The notes under the pieces were generated by a model. It was not told the origin of the DNA. It was given only the letters and a program-made list of their open reading frames with translations, and made no database searches. This document shows, piece after piece, positions 1 through 13,600 of a DNA stretch of 64,000 nt (positions are counted from its first letter, which is position 1; every line of letters begins with the position of its first letter). A program made the position numbers and the translations under genes. Origin of the DNA: Platerodrilus igneus (lineage: Eukaryota; Arthropoda; Insecta; Coleoptera; Lycidae); assembly GCA_036346225.1 (NCBI GenBank), contig JARFIW010001082.1:744001-808000 (forward strand), written 5' to 3'.

Positions 1-74
1 TCTCTAGATTTGTTCTGAATTTCAGCAGTTCGCAGGGTAATGCCAAATATGTCTTCATGATAACGATTCTCATC
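1..74 (-). CDS. Nos: NOS exon m (cut by window edge)
   Basis: Follows a CAATCCAG acceptor. Encodes [19 protein letters not shown] and then QNKSR before the window ends. This is the conserved stretch just before the C-terminal tail of NOS. The stop codon is not in the window. Confidence 0.95.
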
Positions 75-3000
75 CTGGATTGAAATTTTATTACATAGAT
101 CAAAATTAAGTTTTATACAAACCTACCCTTAATGAAAGCATAAATGCTTCTGCCTGAGTTTCACTCATTCCCCCGTAGCGCATAACAATGTTTCTTAACG
201 TTTGATATACATGTTCAGCCATAGTACAATCTCCACAGACATAAAAATGCCCTTCCTTTATGACAATCAATTTGTAAATTTCAGCTGCTTCCAATAGCAT
301 AAGGTCTTGAACATATGTCTGAAACGTATAATAGATTCATGTATATTAAATAGGTATCTACAAAGGAGTATAATTGAAAACTCACATTCAAACACAACAT
401 TGAAATATTTTCGATTACTTAAACTGCGCTTTTGTTAGAACTGTACGCATCAACAGCGTTTAATAAAATATTCACAACAAAACAAGTTTTCAGTATTGTC
501 TTAGTGTGAGACAATAGCAAAACTGAATGATTCATAATCATTCATAGTGTTATAAAGGAACCGAGTATAAAAATTGACAGCAATATAAATTTACCCAGAC
601 TTAATTAAGTTAGGAAAATTATTGAAGTTGTTACCGTTCTGCATCGTCCTGTAAAGTAATATTAGTATAGCAGTTACTAAAAAAACTAAAAACTTTTATA
701 GCTTTCTCAGATATTTTGTTCTCGAATTTTTTTGTACTGAAATCAGGTTTCAGAGTACAAAAACCTAATCTGACATTTAATATTTAAAGAGCGAGTAGTT
801 ATTCATTTTTAGTATTTGATTGATATCTAAAGTATTTATTAATAATACCATTACTTGTTCTCTGTAAAAGTATCATACAAACGATACGTTTGAAATACTT
901 TTAGTATTAGTTTAAATATAGCACATTCAACTATAGTTTTAGTGTAAAATGATAGTAATTTTGATTTAAAGTGAAGAGTTATAATAACCTATTTAAATAA
1001 TTAGAGGTAGTTATTACACAAGGAAATAAATATGTTACCTACGTGGTCGCTCAACAAAACAGGTGTTCTTACATGTATCTCCTTGTTAAAAAATTTAGTT
1101 TATTCTGGTCACTTATCAGCACTACTACCACCTATTCGATAGCACGAAACCACTACAGATGTTCTTCACAATCTTTTTATATTCAATTGTATTCCATCCA
1201 ACCATGTAATAATACTGTAGATATGCAACCCAAGTTGCACCTAACAAACTTTACAGACGTTCTAGAAACGCAAACGTAAACGCTCCTTAATAATAGACTC
1301 GCCAATCAACACACCTCAAAATCGAATAGACTCGCCGGGAATTCTAATTCTTACACTACAAACATTAAGTATAATGGCCAAGGTGGCGAGCTTTCGTTTG
1401 TTGTTGGAATTATATTGACAGGCAATATCCAGAAGTAACCAATAGCTTTAAATCTTCTGAGTTTAACCTTTGTTCATGGTACACCAAACCCTGGAGGTTA
1501 AACCAGAAGGTTCTGCATCATGCACTAACGTGGATACTCCACGCCCTGCTGGCAAAGTGCACCAAATCCTATCACCAGGGCCTGGACTTCCAACAAAGGA
1601 AGTTACTTCGTAAAGCATTTTGGTATCAGCATCTACTGCTAAACGCGATTCACCGAGACCTGACGTCCGTGACGTTCCCGTCTTCGCCGCCCACCACCAC
1701 TGAAGCGAACCTGCCATCAGCATGCCGTTTCAGGCCTCGTATCACCGATAAGGGAACTTGCACTTTACATGGCACCTGTTTTGATCGACCTATCACGTCG
1801 AGAGCCAAATACCGACGTCGATCCAACACACCTGTTACCTGCAGATCCCAAATGACAACATATCTGTGAGTACTTACTCCTATGTTAATACATTTTAATG
1901 TAGTTTTTTTGAGCAGTGTTTCTTAACAGAAACACGCATAAAAGTTCAAAGCGGATCCAGTGCGCGAATTTTATTTATTCTTGTGTACAAACGTTACACG
2001 CATTTAAATACGCGTTATAAATTTTCTAACGCTAAAGGATATTTGCATTTCTAGCGTTGACAAAATTTGTTCGCATAAAAGTTCTACTCTTATGCATATT
2101 TTCAAAGACATTTGTACATTGCATATGCATGTAGAATCCTATGTAACTGTTATTTTCAATTTCCTGTTATTGTATATATTTCTTGCAGCCAATATAAATA
2201 AATTATACATATTTGTTGTCTCTATGCATTAACCAAACGAAAAGTGACCCCAAAAAATACAAAATCGTGACCGAACATGTCATCACTCGTCATCACTGGT
2301 ATGAACGAATGTATCATTACATGTTGTGTGAAAAATATTTACAATTATGTGGTCATATTAAATAAAGAGCAAAAATATTTGGTGCGTCCATCTCAATTTA
2401 CGGCATATGCCTGCCCCATTACAAAGTAAATGAAAGAGGAGGGTATACCTCTCGAATGTTCAATTATCAGTTTACATAATCAATGAATACATACAAAAGC
2501 CCTATTGACTTCATTCTCATACTGAAAATAACAGTTGTATAGCTTTTACCTTACTTTTACTTGATCTAAGTGTTATCTTTATTATCAAAGCTATAAACTT
2601 AATTTCATACTATTCTGGGTGTATTGCATTAGACAATTGTGTTGCCATTGTTATTATGATACAGTTATGTTCATAACTAATTTGATTTCATATCGGTGCA
2701 AGGTGAAATTATGTTTTCTGGCTCAGAATTTGGTAATAGATTTGCTATGGTATTTTGAACTTGAAAAAAGGGCGTAGGTAGTTTAACACCACTAGATGCG
2801 ATGCAGAAAGTAAGTTTTTATATAAAGTAGTGATTGTTGATTATATACATATTATTTAGTTTCAGCGGGTGGCAAGCAATATAAATTGACCTTCGTTCTG
2901 TTGAGAGAATAAAAGCTAGTTGTCAAACAGATCCAAGGTTAAGTAGACCTGAAAGAAAGAGCTTCGAAAGAAAACTAGTCATCAGATTTATCAGACTGTG

Positions 3001-6000
3001 TTAAAATAAGCACAAGGAATACTTTATACAGCATGATGTCTACTAACAAAATATTTTCAAGTACATAGTTAAGGTTCTGACTTCTTAGAGAACAAGATGT
3101 CACTATGGGACTTTAAACGTGGAACTTCATGCAAACCATAACATGCTTAGCAACACAAGCTTGAATCATACTTTGCACAACACACGCTTTAAATTTAAGA
3201 TAGAAAGAAATCGCAAAGCTTGTTACGTTTATTTTTCAACATAAGTTAAATACCCTATATGGTGTACCTGTTCAGAATGAACCCGCTTTAACATAATTGT
3301 AACTCAAATCCATTCTGCTTTTAAAACGAAAATTTATTCGATAAATTAAATAGTCAATACCTTGTTTTAGGTATTCGTTAATTTGTTAAATATTCCGATA
3401 ACGTATAATTGATTTCTCTTGTGTTTCCCCTCTAAAGACTTGTCGAAATAATGGATCCTACTATTATTTGATAGCGTGTTTTCCAGTTTTCTAATCGCGC
3501 TTTGATAACGCGACAATTGCAGTTCGAATTCGTGTTATTAGAACCAATATTTAATTTGATTCTGCAGCTTGTGCGTTGAAATATTTTCTACATTACTCGT
3601 ACCAGTACTTCAAGAGCGATGCACGTTTTTTTGTTCAACAAGTAGGAGGTATTTTGCGTGTATCTGTGTGTTTCTCCGCGCTTACCCATTCTAATAAAAT
3701 TCTCTTTTTAGCCTTAGCTGGAGACCAAATTGGTTCTTTTTATGTAGACCCAACTGTTCTTTGCCACAGATCAACTGCCGTTGCCTGTAGATCGCTAGTG
3801 CCGTTATGGTAACAGGGTAAATAGATCCCGACGACCGTGGCGATGCGGTGCTGATTCACTACCGATGGCGTGCAAGCTAAGTATCCCGACACATGCAGGT
3901 ATACAACTTGTTTTCTTTTGTGTATATTAAGGGAATAGTCCTTATCAGCGTTTGATGTAGTTACGTGATAAGGAACGTGACACTGTAGGACTGTTGTTTG
4001 TTGCTGCGAATCGATATTATCGCTCTACAGGTGTGATGTACCATTGTTAAAAATGTTTGACAAAAGTTCCCACCCGCTTATTCTTTTCTACTGATTAGTT
4101 TATTTTACAAAAGGTATTATGTACAATTTAAAAGAATGTTTGACAAAAGCTCTCACACGGTAATTCTTTTCTACTGATTAATTTATTTTACAAAAGGTAT
4201 TATGTGCAATTTTAAAAACTCTTGACAAAAGCTCTCACATGTTTATTTTCTACTGATTAGTTTTATTTTGTGTAAAATACGAGATGCGCACTTCGTATCT
4301 AAAATACTAAATTGTTCGTATCACATAAATGTTTGCCTTGAAATAGTAACACTTAATTTATTTCTTTTACTTGTTTGTACAGAATCTTTTATTTATTCAT
4401 ATTTCTAATAGATAATCGTGGGCGTTGTGTTTTTTTTTGCTATTTAGATGAATCCCCCACCATCCGCGTTTGTAGTTAGCCTGGTATTTACGTTTCTTCC
4501 GGCTACGTGTAGGTACATAGCAATCTTTAATAGAAAAATCAAACATTGCTTCAGCACGATTAAAATTTGTGAAAGCCTACGAGGTAAACTTTGAATCCAA
4601 CGTTAGATGTAAAGTCATATTTGTGAACGAAACGTGGCTTTTGCGAAATGGAATGCAGACAAATCCTGGCAGACAACGACATGAAAAATATCAAAAACCA
4701 GAAGGACATGAAACTAAACGTATAATAATTGTTTATGCTGGTTCGGGTACAGGTTTGAACAAAATGCGTTCTTGTTTTTTGCTTCAAAACCTTAAACAGT
4801 TGGCTATCATGAGCAAATAAATAGTGAATTATTTTTAAAATGACTGCAAGAAAATTTAATAAACGATTTAGAGGAACCATACTTAATACCTATGGTTAAT
4901 GTACCGTATCACTCAACAGTAGTGAAGACAACACCAAATTCTTTTTGGAATAAATCTACCCTAATATGGTGGATAGGTGAAAATAATATTAATTATCCAA
5001 AATTAGTAGCTTTAGTTAAATTCTACAAAAAAGCAAAACGATACTTAGTTGATGAATTAACACAGCATCATGGACACGATGTTGAGCCGATATCACTGCA
5101 AATTCAATGCGATCGGGTTAGAGTGAACTCCTGCCAAGAACTATTATGGTAAACTTATTGGGACATGTGGTTATGGCGATGGTAATGTTATTGCAAAGTG
5201 GGAAGAAGCATTACAACAATGTACTGCACACGGCATACAGATAATGTCATAAATGCTTGGTATGAAAGTAAAAGATGCTTGATAAAAGTAGGAATGAGCA
5301 CATAATAGAATTTAATATGACCAATCATCTTGTTTCAAAAGATGTGCTATTACTGGAGAGTACTTTAGTAACATCGTTTTTCTATTATACATTATTGTTC
5401 ATTATCCAAAAATAATGGAGTATTTTCATATCTACTTATAGAATTGAATTGCCCGTTTTGATTTACAAGTAAAAATCAAATTGTGTTGGTATAACTATAA
5501 TGCATATCCGTATTTAATGCAATTCCAGGGATCAGTATAAATACGATAATATTTTTTAAAGCTATTAAGTATTGCCCATGCATTCATTAAAGTATACCAT
5601 TTGCAAAATTTCAATCATATTTTGACTACAATACAAACCTACCCAAATTGATTTGATAATTAATTGAGGATCTTTTTGTTTGTGAGATTATAGTAATCAC
5701 TGAATCATCTGTGATTACCATAAAACTGAAAAATAGTTTTTTTCAAATAATTATGTTGTTTCATTTATCTAAGGAACAGTTAAAGCATGAATATCAGAAT
5801 ATGTTCTTGTTCTTAGGATTGTGAACAACGAAATACAAATAAATTCATAAAAGTGATGTTAGTGTTGTCATACAATTCCTTCTACAAAAGAGGTTGCACT
5901 TCTAGTACTGTATCCTATACTGAAGTCAGCTCCATACGGGCTGGTGGTACCCAGGTACCCGAATCATATAAGTAGGGTTGAACCCTCTTCCTCCTATTTC

Positions 6001-8171
6001 ACGCCATGTCCTTGAACAATTTACACTAAATAAATCATTTTATAATTACCGAGGACAAAGAAGGAAGCTTACGTTATTTTTAAAACCAATATCATTGCAT
6101 TTTGTTTTAGAAATATCGGCTAAAAAAAGCTATTGTTTTTATATTGCTATTACATGCTGTTCTGCGATTTCTATGCCTGTGTATCGAGCCATCGACAAAC
6201 GCTTCGAGCAATAAGGATTATTCTTTACCTTAAAATATTCGTAAATGATTAAGAAAAAAATATAATAGATTGTAAGGAAAAGGTAGTGGACTGGCAAAAA
6301 TGGCAGCTATCTTTCGGTTGCTAGCTAAAGTAATCATCCGTAAAATGTAAAATACGTTATAAAAATATAATGTTTCTTTTGTGTATATGTACTTTTAAAG
6401 CATATTCCGTGTGTGTAAATAATTCTTCTATGCTTAATAAGAACTAGTTTTATTCTAGGAGATAAATACAAAGCCCTTTAGTACATCTCCTTAAAAACCA
6501 TATCAATCTTATTGCATTTGCAAGCAATAAAGAGAGTAAATGCGAGCTTCAATTATTTATGTAATTAATTTTCTGTACATAAAGATGCATTAGAACACGC
6601 TTCACTCTCCGTAAAGCAAATCTTGTTTGCGTTAATAAAAAACATAGTTTTCGTGTGTAATATTAATTTTTGTTAAAAATACCTTAAAACGCATACTTTA
6701 TTAGGATGCAAAGCAATTGCGGCTTCAATTATTTTTCCGTGTGTGTGTGTATTATATCAAAAATAATATTTTAACAGTTTTAAATGGAGGCTAAGTTCCA
6801 GAAGCTTCGAGATTAATAGAAATGAATACGTCAAATACTAAGAAATCTTTCAAAAACCAATGATTTTCAATCAACGAAGAAAACTCTCCAGTTCAAAGAA
6901 TCCGCGAACATCAAAAATGCAATAAAATGAAACCGAGATAGTAAGAACTAATTTGTAGGTTTCCGTGTAACAACAAGATAAAAGCATACGCGACCACTAA
7001 CTCCGTGCATTAGACAAAGATAAACGGTGCGTTTTATTATAAAACATAAATCATAAATTTGACACTAACTTGATTATTGAAACAGTGGAATTAACTGAAA
7101 TATTTTATCACCAAGGTGTATTATGTTCTAAATGAATCAGGAAAGATCTCAAACGACGACGTATTGAGATAATTTTGTATATAAGACCGGAGCTTGATTA
7201 AAACGATTCATTCGCGTTTGATTTTTTCTAAATGCAAGCAATATGAAAGGTTGAGTAAATTTTCAGTCCATTTTACGAGCTTGATCATGTAACTTGGATT
7301 AAAGATTAATTTGGTTTGCATAGAGTATTTGACATTTAGCATGTAACTTCGAATGCGTATGTTAGAATAATTTAAATTACTGTATGAAATGAAACAAATA
7401 CGTGTTAAATTTTTTGTAATCAATTTTATCGGTGTTCCACAATTAATTAAAAATAGAAGATGCACTTTTGCAAACTAACGTCAAATGGAGATGTAAGGTA
7501 ATATGGATGATCTTGTCAACTGAGATTTAAACGTCAATGTAAAATAAAACCAGCTACAAGTAAATACTGTTGAGGGCAACAAAAAGAATATCTGAATAAG
7601 CATTCTTTAACAAATAAGTATAGAACTTTCGATTTATTTCTTTGTTAATTGATTATATTTGAGTATTTCTTAATTTGAATTTAGAATAGGTTCTCGTTTT
7701 TATTATTTGTGAAGCGGATGGTTTGCAGAAAATTTTGAGGACAAAGTTTGAAGCATTTTGACATTTAACGAATTATCTGTGAAACATTTTTGCCCAATCA
7801 CATTTCACGAACGTGGTAATAAGAGATCTGCAAATCAACCAGTTATTAATTAAAGAGGATTGTGTACCATAAGATTAGGTAAGAAATATTTTGATAAATA
7901 AGTAACCCGTAGAAATTATACTCTGTATGAAATTAGGTGGTAAACCTTTTTATAAATTCATATGAATGAAAAACGTTTTTGAAAGTATAGATGTTTCTTG
8001 AGATTGCTGTTTCATTTTATTCTGCAAATTTCACAGTACAACTTCTGTTGAGCTAACCAGGCGAAGAAAGAACAGGAAGGTAGGGTAATAATATAAAATT
8101 TCCCATCGGTATGCCTAAGTCACCGCAATAATTAGTGGCATCCCAAATCGCAGCCGTGTCACAGCAATATA

Positions 8172-8225
<54 letters not shown>

Positions 8226-8478
8226 GTAGTTTTTTACACAAGGTAAGTTGATAAATACTAACGTATTGCAATTAATAAGATGAAATAATAACTTAGACTT
8301 TTTAAGTAAAGCCCAAATGATCATTTCAAATCGAGCTAGTAATTGAAAGAAGGAAAATATAAGGCCTTGGACAGGATTTGAACCTGCACCTCAGTTTTAC
8401 CGGAACTGTGCGTTTACCAATTACGCTACCGAGGCCAATAGCTATAATTGGGAAATTTACAAATCTAAATCGTGTACA

Positions 8479-8514
<36 letters not shown>

Positions 8515-8843
8515 CATAACTTTCAATTACGTTTGGCATTTTTGTCAATCTATCTGAAATTGTCAATTTTTGACTTATGTCAGATATAGACAGGAAGCAA
8601 CGCTCAAAATCACGGCTATAAGCCAAGTATATATAAGTAGTTTTTTACACAAGGTAAGTTGATAAATACTATAGTATTACAGTGAATAAGATGAAATAAT
8701 AACTTAGACTTTTTAAGTAAAGCCCAAGTGATCATTTCAAATCGAGCTAGTAATTGAAAGATGGAAAATATAAGGTCTTGGACAGGACTTGAACCTGTAT
8801 CCTGGTTTTGCCGGAACCATGCGTTTACCAATTACGCCACCGT

Positions 8844-8891
<48 letters not shown>

Positions 8892-10194
8892 TACTGCCCG
8901 AAATAAACAGTACTGAAATTGTAATTGTTTTGTATATTTAAAAAATACATATTATTGACACTTTATTATATGTTCTTAATGTGCACCTCCTCGTTCGAGA
9001 CAGACTTCATAACGATGTTCTAAGTTTCTGGTCATGTTATTGAATAAGGGTTGTCTCAGGGCTGCGAAGAAGACTCTAACGGCATCCTTTAATTCATCGA
9101 TGGTTTGTGGTGCCCGTTTGAAAACGGCATTTTAGCCATGCCCCAAATGTATGCGTCTGGAGGTGTGAGGTCTGGAGAATGTGAAGGATAAGGAAGTCAG
9201 TAAATCGTGATATGAATTTGCTTGGAAAATGTTCTTGAAGAAATTGACGAATTGCGGCAGCAGTATGGCAAGTTGCCCCGTCCTGCTGAAAAATTGGTTT
9301 CGAAATGCCAAGTTACGTGCACGACAGAATTGACGTAGATCAGGGATAAATCGTGTTAAAATTTGTCTGTACCTCTGTTGATTAAGTGTGACTTGCCTAC
9401 CATTCTCTTCGATAAAGTACGGACCAATGATTCCGTGTCCGGAAACAGCACACCAGACACTCACTTTTTCACTATGTAAAGGAACCTCTTGAACCTCATC
9501 GGGTCTGGCAAAGCCCAGAAATCGATTTGTGCGACGATTCACATAGCCTGACAAGTGAAAATGTGCTTCGTCTGAAAACCAAACATTTTCAAAAATTCAG
9601 GATTTTCATACTGTAACGCGAGAATTCTGGCGCAATATTCCACTCTACTGCGATAATCCCGAGGATGTAGTTGTTGATGTACCTGAATCACATACGAAAA
9701 TGTACCCAGCTCCTTCAGGATTCTTTGAAAGGAAGTTCTTTTAAATCAAGTTGTAACGCTGTCCTTGCCTGGCTGACTTTCGGATTTTCTAAGATTTGCT
9801 CAAAACACGTTCATGGTTATTGTTGTTGTTAACTGTCCTGGGACGCCCCGAGTTTACTTTCCGTTGGCACAATACACTACCTGTATTTCTAAACTTTTCA
9901 ATAACCTTCAAAATTACAGCATTACTTGGAGAACGTTTATTAAACCGTTGTGTGAATTGTTCAGACACGTATAGCAAACTTGCACCATTACGTCGGCCGA
10001 TTCTGTAAGAACGAAAATAATGCTCTACCAGAAACACTTTCTCCTCTGTACTTAACACCATTTTTAACAATTAGGCCGTACTAATTACTTGTTTGAGGTT
10101 TACTTGACAGGTCTATACTAGCTAACTTGAGTGTGACAGCGCACGCATAAAAACACCGCCAACTTAGTTTCAGTACTGTTTATTTCGGGCAATA

Positions 10195-10240
<46 letters not shown>

Positions 10241-10419
10241 CAAACTCTTATGAAAATAATAACAGCTTCTTCAGCTATACAAATACGGGTAACGGTTGTA
10301 TAGCCATTAACAACATTAACAACCATTAGCCCGATTTGATTAGGTGAATAAGCTCTTATTATTTTCGTAAGAGTTTGTTTACAGATACATCTTATTTTAT
10401 ATATTATTCTACACAATTT

Positions 10420-10455
<36 letters not shown>

Positions 10456-10658
10456 TTAATAGAGAAGATAAATCCATATTTGGAATGCAAATGAATGCTT
10501 AATATATATTAATAGTTTTTAAGATGAAATGAAACTCAACTTTTGTATGTAAAGTTGAATTACCATTTCAAATCGAACTAGTAATTGAAAACCACTAGTT
10601 CGATTTGAAATGGTAATTCAACTTTACATACAAAAGTTGAGTTTTCATTTCATCTTAA

Positions 10659-10696
<38 letters not shown>

Positions 10697-13600
10697 TATA
10701 TATACATATTGTCGTGGAAGTTATAGGTTAAGAAGCATAGATAAGTCAAGAAAATAAATTTGCAACGACCGTGTATATTGAAAATAGGAACAATTTATTT
10801 ACGCGCCAAATTAATTAGTTGTGACATTAAAACGGACGGATAATAGCATATTATTGTATTTATAAATCAGAATGTTAAATTTGCATAACGTGTAGAAACT
10901 TTGGAGTACATCAAGTATATCAAATAATAATGAGAGCTTTTGGGTATATAAAATCAATAATGTAAGCGCATATTTTCTATTTAACTAAACAAGGCGTTCG
11001 TTAAATACAAATCTTAAGAAATTCTATAAGTTGAACAACTTGGAAAATACGATTTCAAACGGACAATTGCTTCATAGAAAAGCCTGGCAGATAAATAAAC
11101 AAGTTCAAGGGACATGAATGTACGTTATAACATAATTTTGTACAAATTTAGTTAACGGTCGATGCAAAATCTACGAAAACAACAGATGGTTTGAAAGCAA
11201 AGTGAGATGGAATATCGATAGCGTAAAGCAGACAAAGATCACATAATAGACGTTGGGTAAAACACTCGTTTAAAGTAGGTGACAAGTTTGGAGGTCAACC
11301 ACAATATCGATTTTCTGTTGCTTGAGTGGGATTACAAAATAGACAACAAATATGTGTTAGACGAGGGTAAGATAGTGAAGGCTGGACATAAGAATGGTAG
11401 AAATGTGTGTGATTGGCTGAGTGCTAGAAAATTTTAAAGAAGCTCGCGACCGTTGTATTTTGTTGACCAGTTTTCGGGCTAAAGCGACGATGGAGTGAGA
11501 ATTCTCAGTTTTACAAGCTGGTTACGTATAAAATTTTAGAATCGGTTACAGTAGGGGAGCTTTTCGGTTAAAATAGGGTGTAGGAGGTGTGTAGCGACCG
11601 ATATAAATACACTAGGAGACGCAGTAAAGTTCCTACTTCGCTTATTTCTTTGACTTCACTTAGCTTATTACGGTAACATTCAAATGTAAAATTTTATAAC
11701 GGTGTTAGTACAGTCCGTTGAAAGTTAAATAGAGTGTGAATTGCACGAGTGGGGGCTATATAGTAGACGGTGCTGTAGCTACATTCAAAGAACTTATGGA
11801 AGGATGTTACTAAGGTAAGCGTGCTGAGAAATTTTTAGAACGAGGATGCTGTGTTTGGTAGATGCGGAAGGTGATTAGCTTGGTTTGGACAATTATCTTG
11901 GTTGAAACATTGAAGGCGTCTGCAGAGACCTGGATAGCGAGTGGAAAGAGTTTGATCTACACATAGCAGAAAGGTGTATGGAAGCAAAGACGAGGTTTTG
12001 GTGGACAACACCTTCAGAGGTAACGACGAAAAACCTTACTCCAGGTAACGAAATTGATTTCTATTGCTATTGCTTGAACATTTTGTGCTTTTATTTTGTG
12101 CTAGAGTGATTTGACACATTGGGTGTGTATGTGATAAACATAAAAGCTCATTTGAAGGGCATATGTAAAGGACAATTTGTATTTATTATTTAAAGGTGTA
12201 AATAAATGACATAAATATTCAATGTAAAGAGTAAACGGGTCTTTAGGGTTGTTAAAAACAAAGATGCGATGTATTTAGTCATTTAGAGTAACTGGGTTTA
12301 TACTGCTTTCACCAAAGACCAGAGTAAAAGTCAATTTGGGGTTTCAAGACGGGCTCATCTACTCATACAAAACAAAAACTGTCGAAATAAATCAAAGTCA
12401 TGAAATTTAAAAAGGATTTAATGATTGAGATTGTAATATTTTATGAGGCTGTATATCCGAATGTGTAAATATTTACTTGGTAATGGAAAATTTTAATTTG
12501 TATGAATAAAAGGTTGTATGTATCGTTGCATGATTTGAGTGTGGGATACGAGCTTTAAAATTCCGTGAGCGTAAAGATCGTTGATGTTTATCTACAAAAT
12601 TATTGTGAATTATGGAATGATAACTTGGGGTTGTTAGAATTTGTGAGTTCTTTCCTTCACTCGTCATCGACGTTCAACTCAAGTAGTAGTCAATATTATT
12701 CTGTGCTTTTTAAAAAGGTGTTATTACACACAAGTTGATGTGCGGTAGTACTTATCATTTGGAAATATTGAAGTGTTTGTAAAAATAAAAAGTGAAGCTT
12801 TTTTCTAGTCATGTAAGTACAGACTACTGTTACTTTGGTTGTTGGGGGTTGCGAGGCGTCATAAGAAGGATGCGCGATTGTCAATGCATCATGTAGTGAT
12901 TTGCTGATGGTATATGAAATAGTAGAGGAGTTTTGGAAGTTTTGATGCACTATCAATGGTTTTTTGGAGAGATTTGGCTAGCTGCGTGCAGACAGGAATG
13001 GTGTGACTCAACTTGAGAGCGGTTCCATAACTCGGAGTTTATATTGACGACATCATCGTCGAGAGCTAGATTGCGGATGCAGGCGGTGTGATGGTTACCA
13101 GGTAACGCATTTTTATACAAGCATTGCTGTTGAATTTTTTTTTGTGCTTTTTGAGTGCTTATTTTTATGAATTCTAAAAACTTAAGAATTTATTGAACTT
13201 TATATTTAAATGAAAATATGTTTATGTAGAGAGGGTTATGTAATATATAGATAGAAAGGCTGCTTATGTACAAAGTAAAGGGGACTTTTGTTGTTGCAGT
13301 GCTATAATTTTGCACACAGGTTTAAGAGTTTTAGTGTGAGCTCAAATTAAGACAGGGGTTTGTAACATACTGTTTTAATACGCTCTAATAGTTCTATTAT
13401 TTCTAAAAATAGTTATTTTCTAGTTTAATTTTAGCATTCTAATTATTAGAATGAAGGTCTTGTAGCATAAATATGTCTGCAATTGTAAGCGGCTGCAAGA
13501 TCACCCAAGTAGCGTCCTAGCGAAGTTCCAGGAAGATATAATCCAAGAGTTAATTAATTTTTCTAAAGGTACTTTACTTCAAAGGCACTAAACATGTCAG

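Noticed and set aside
8363..8436. Functional tRNA-Thr gene
   Set aside because: No U33, extra base before the acceptor strand, and duplicated with a different triplet 400 bp away within a longer repeat; a SINE head fits better.
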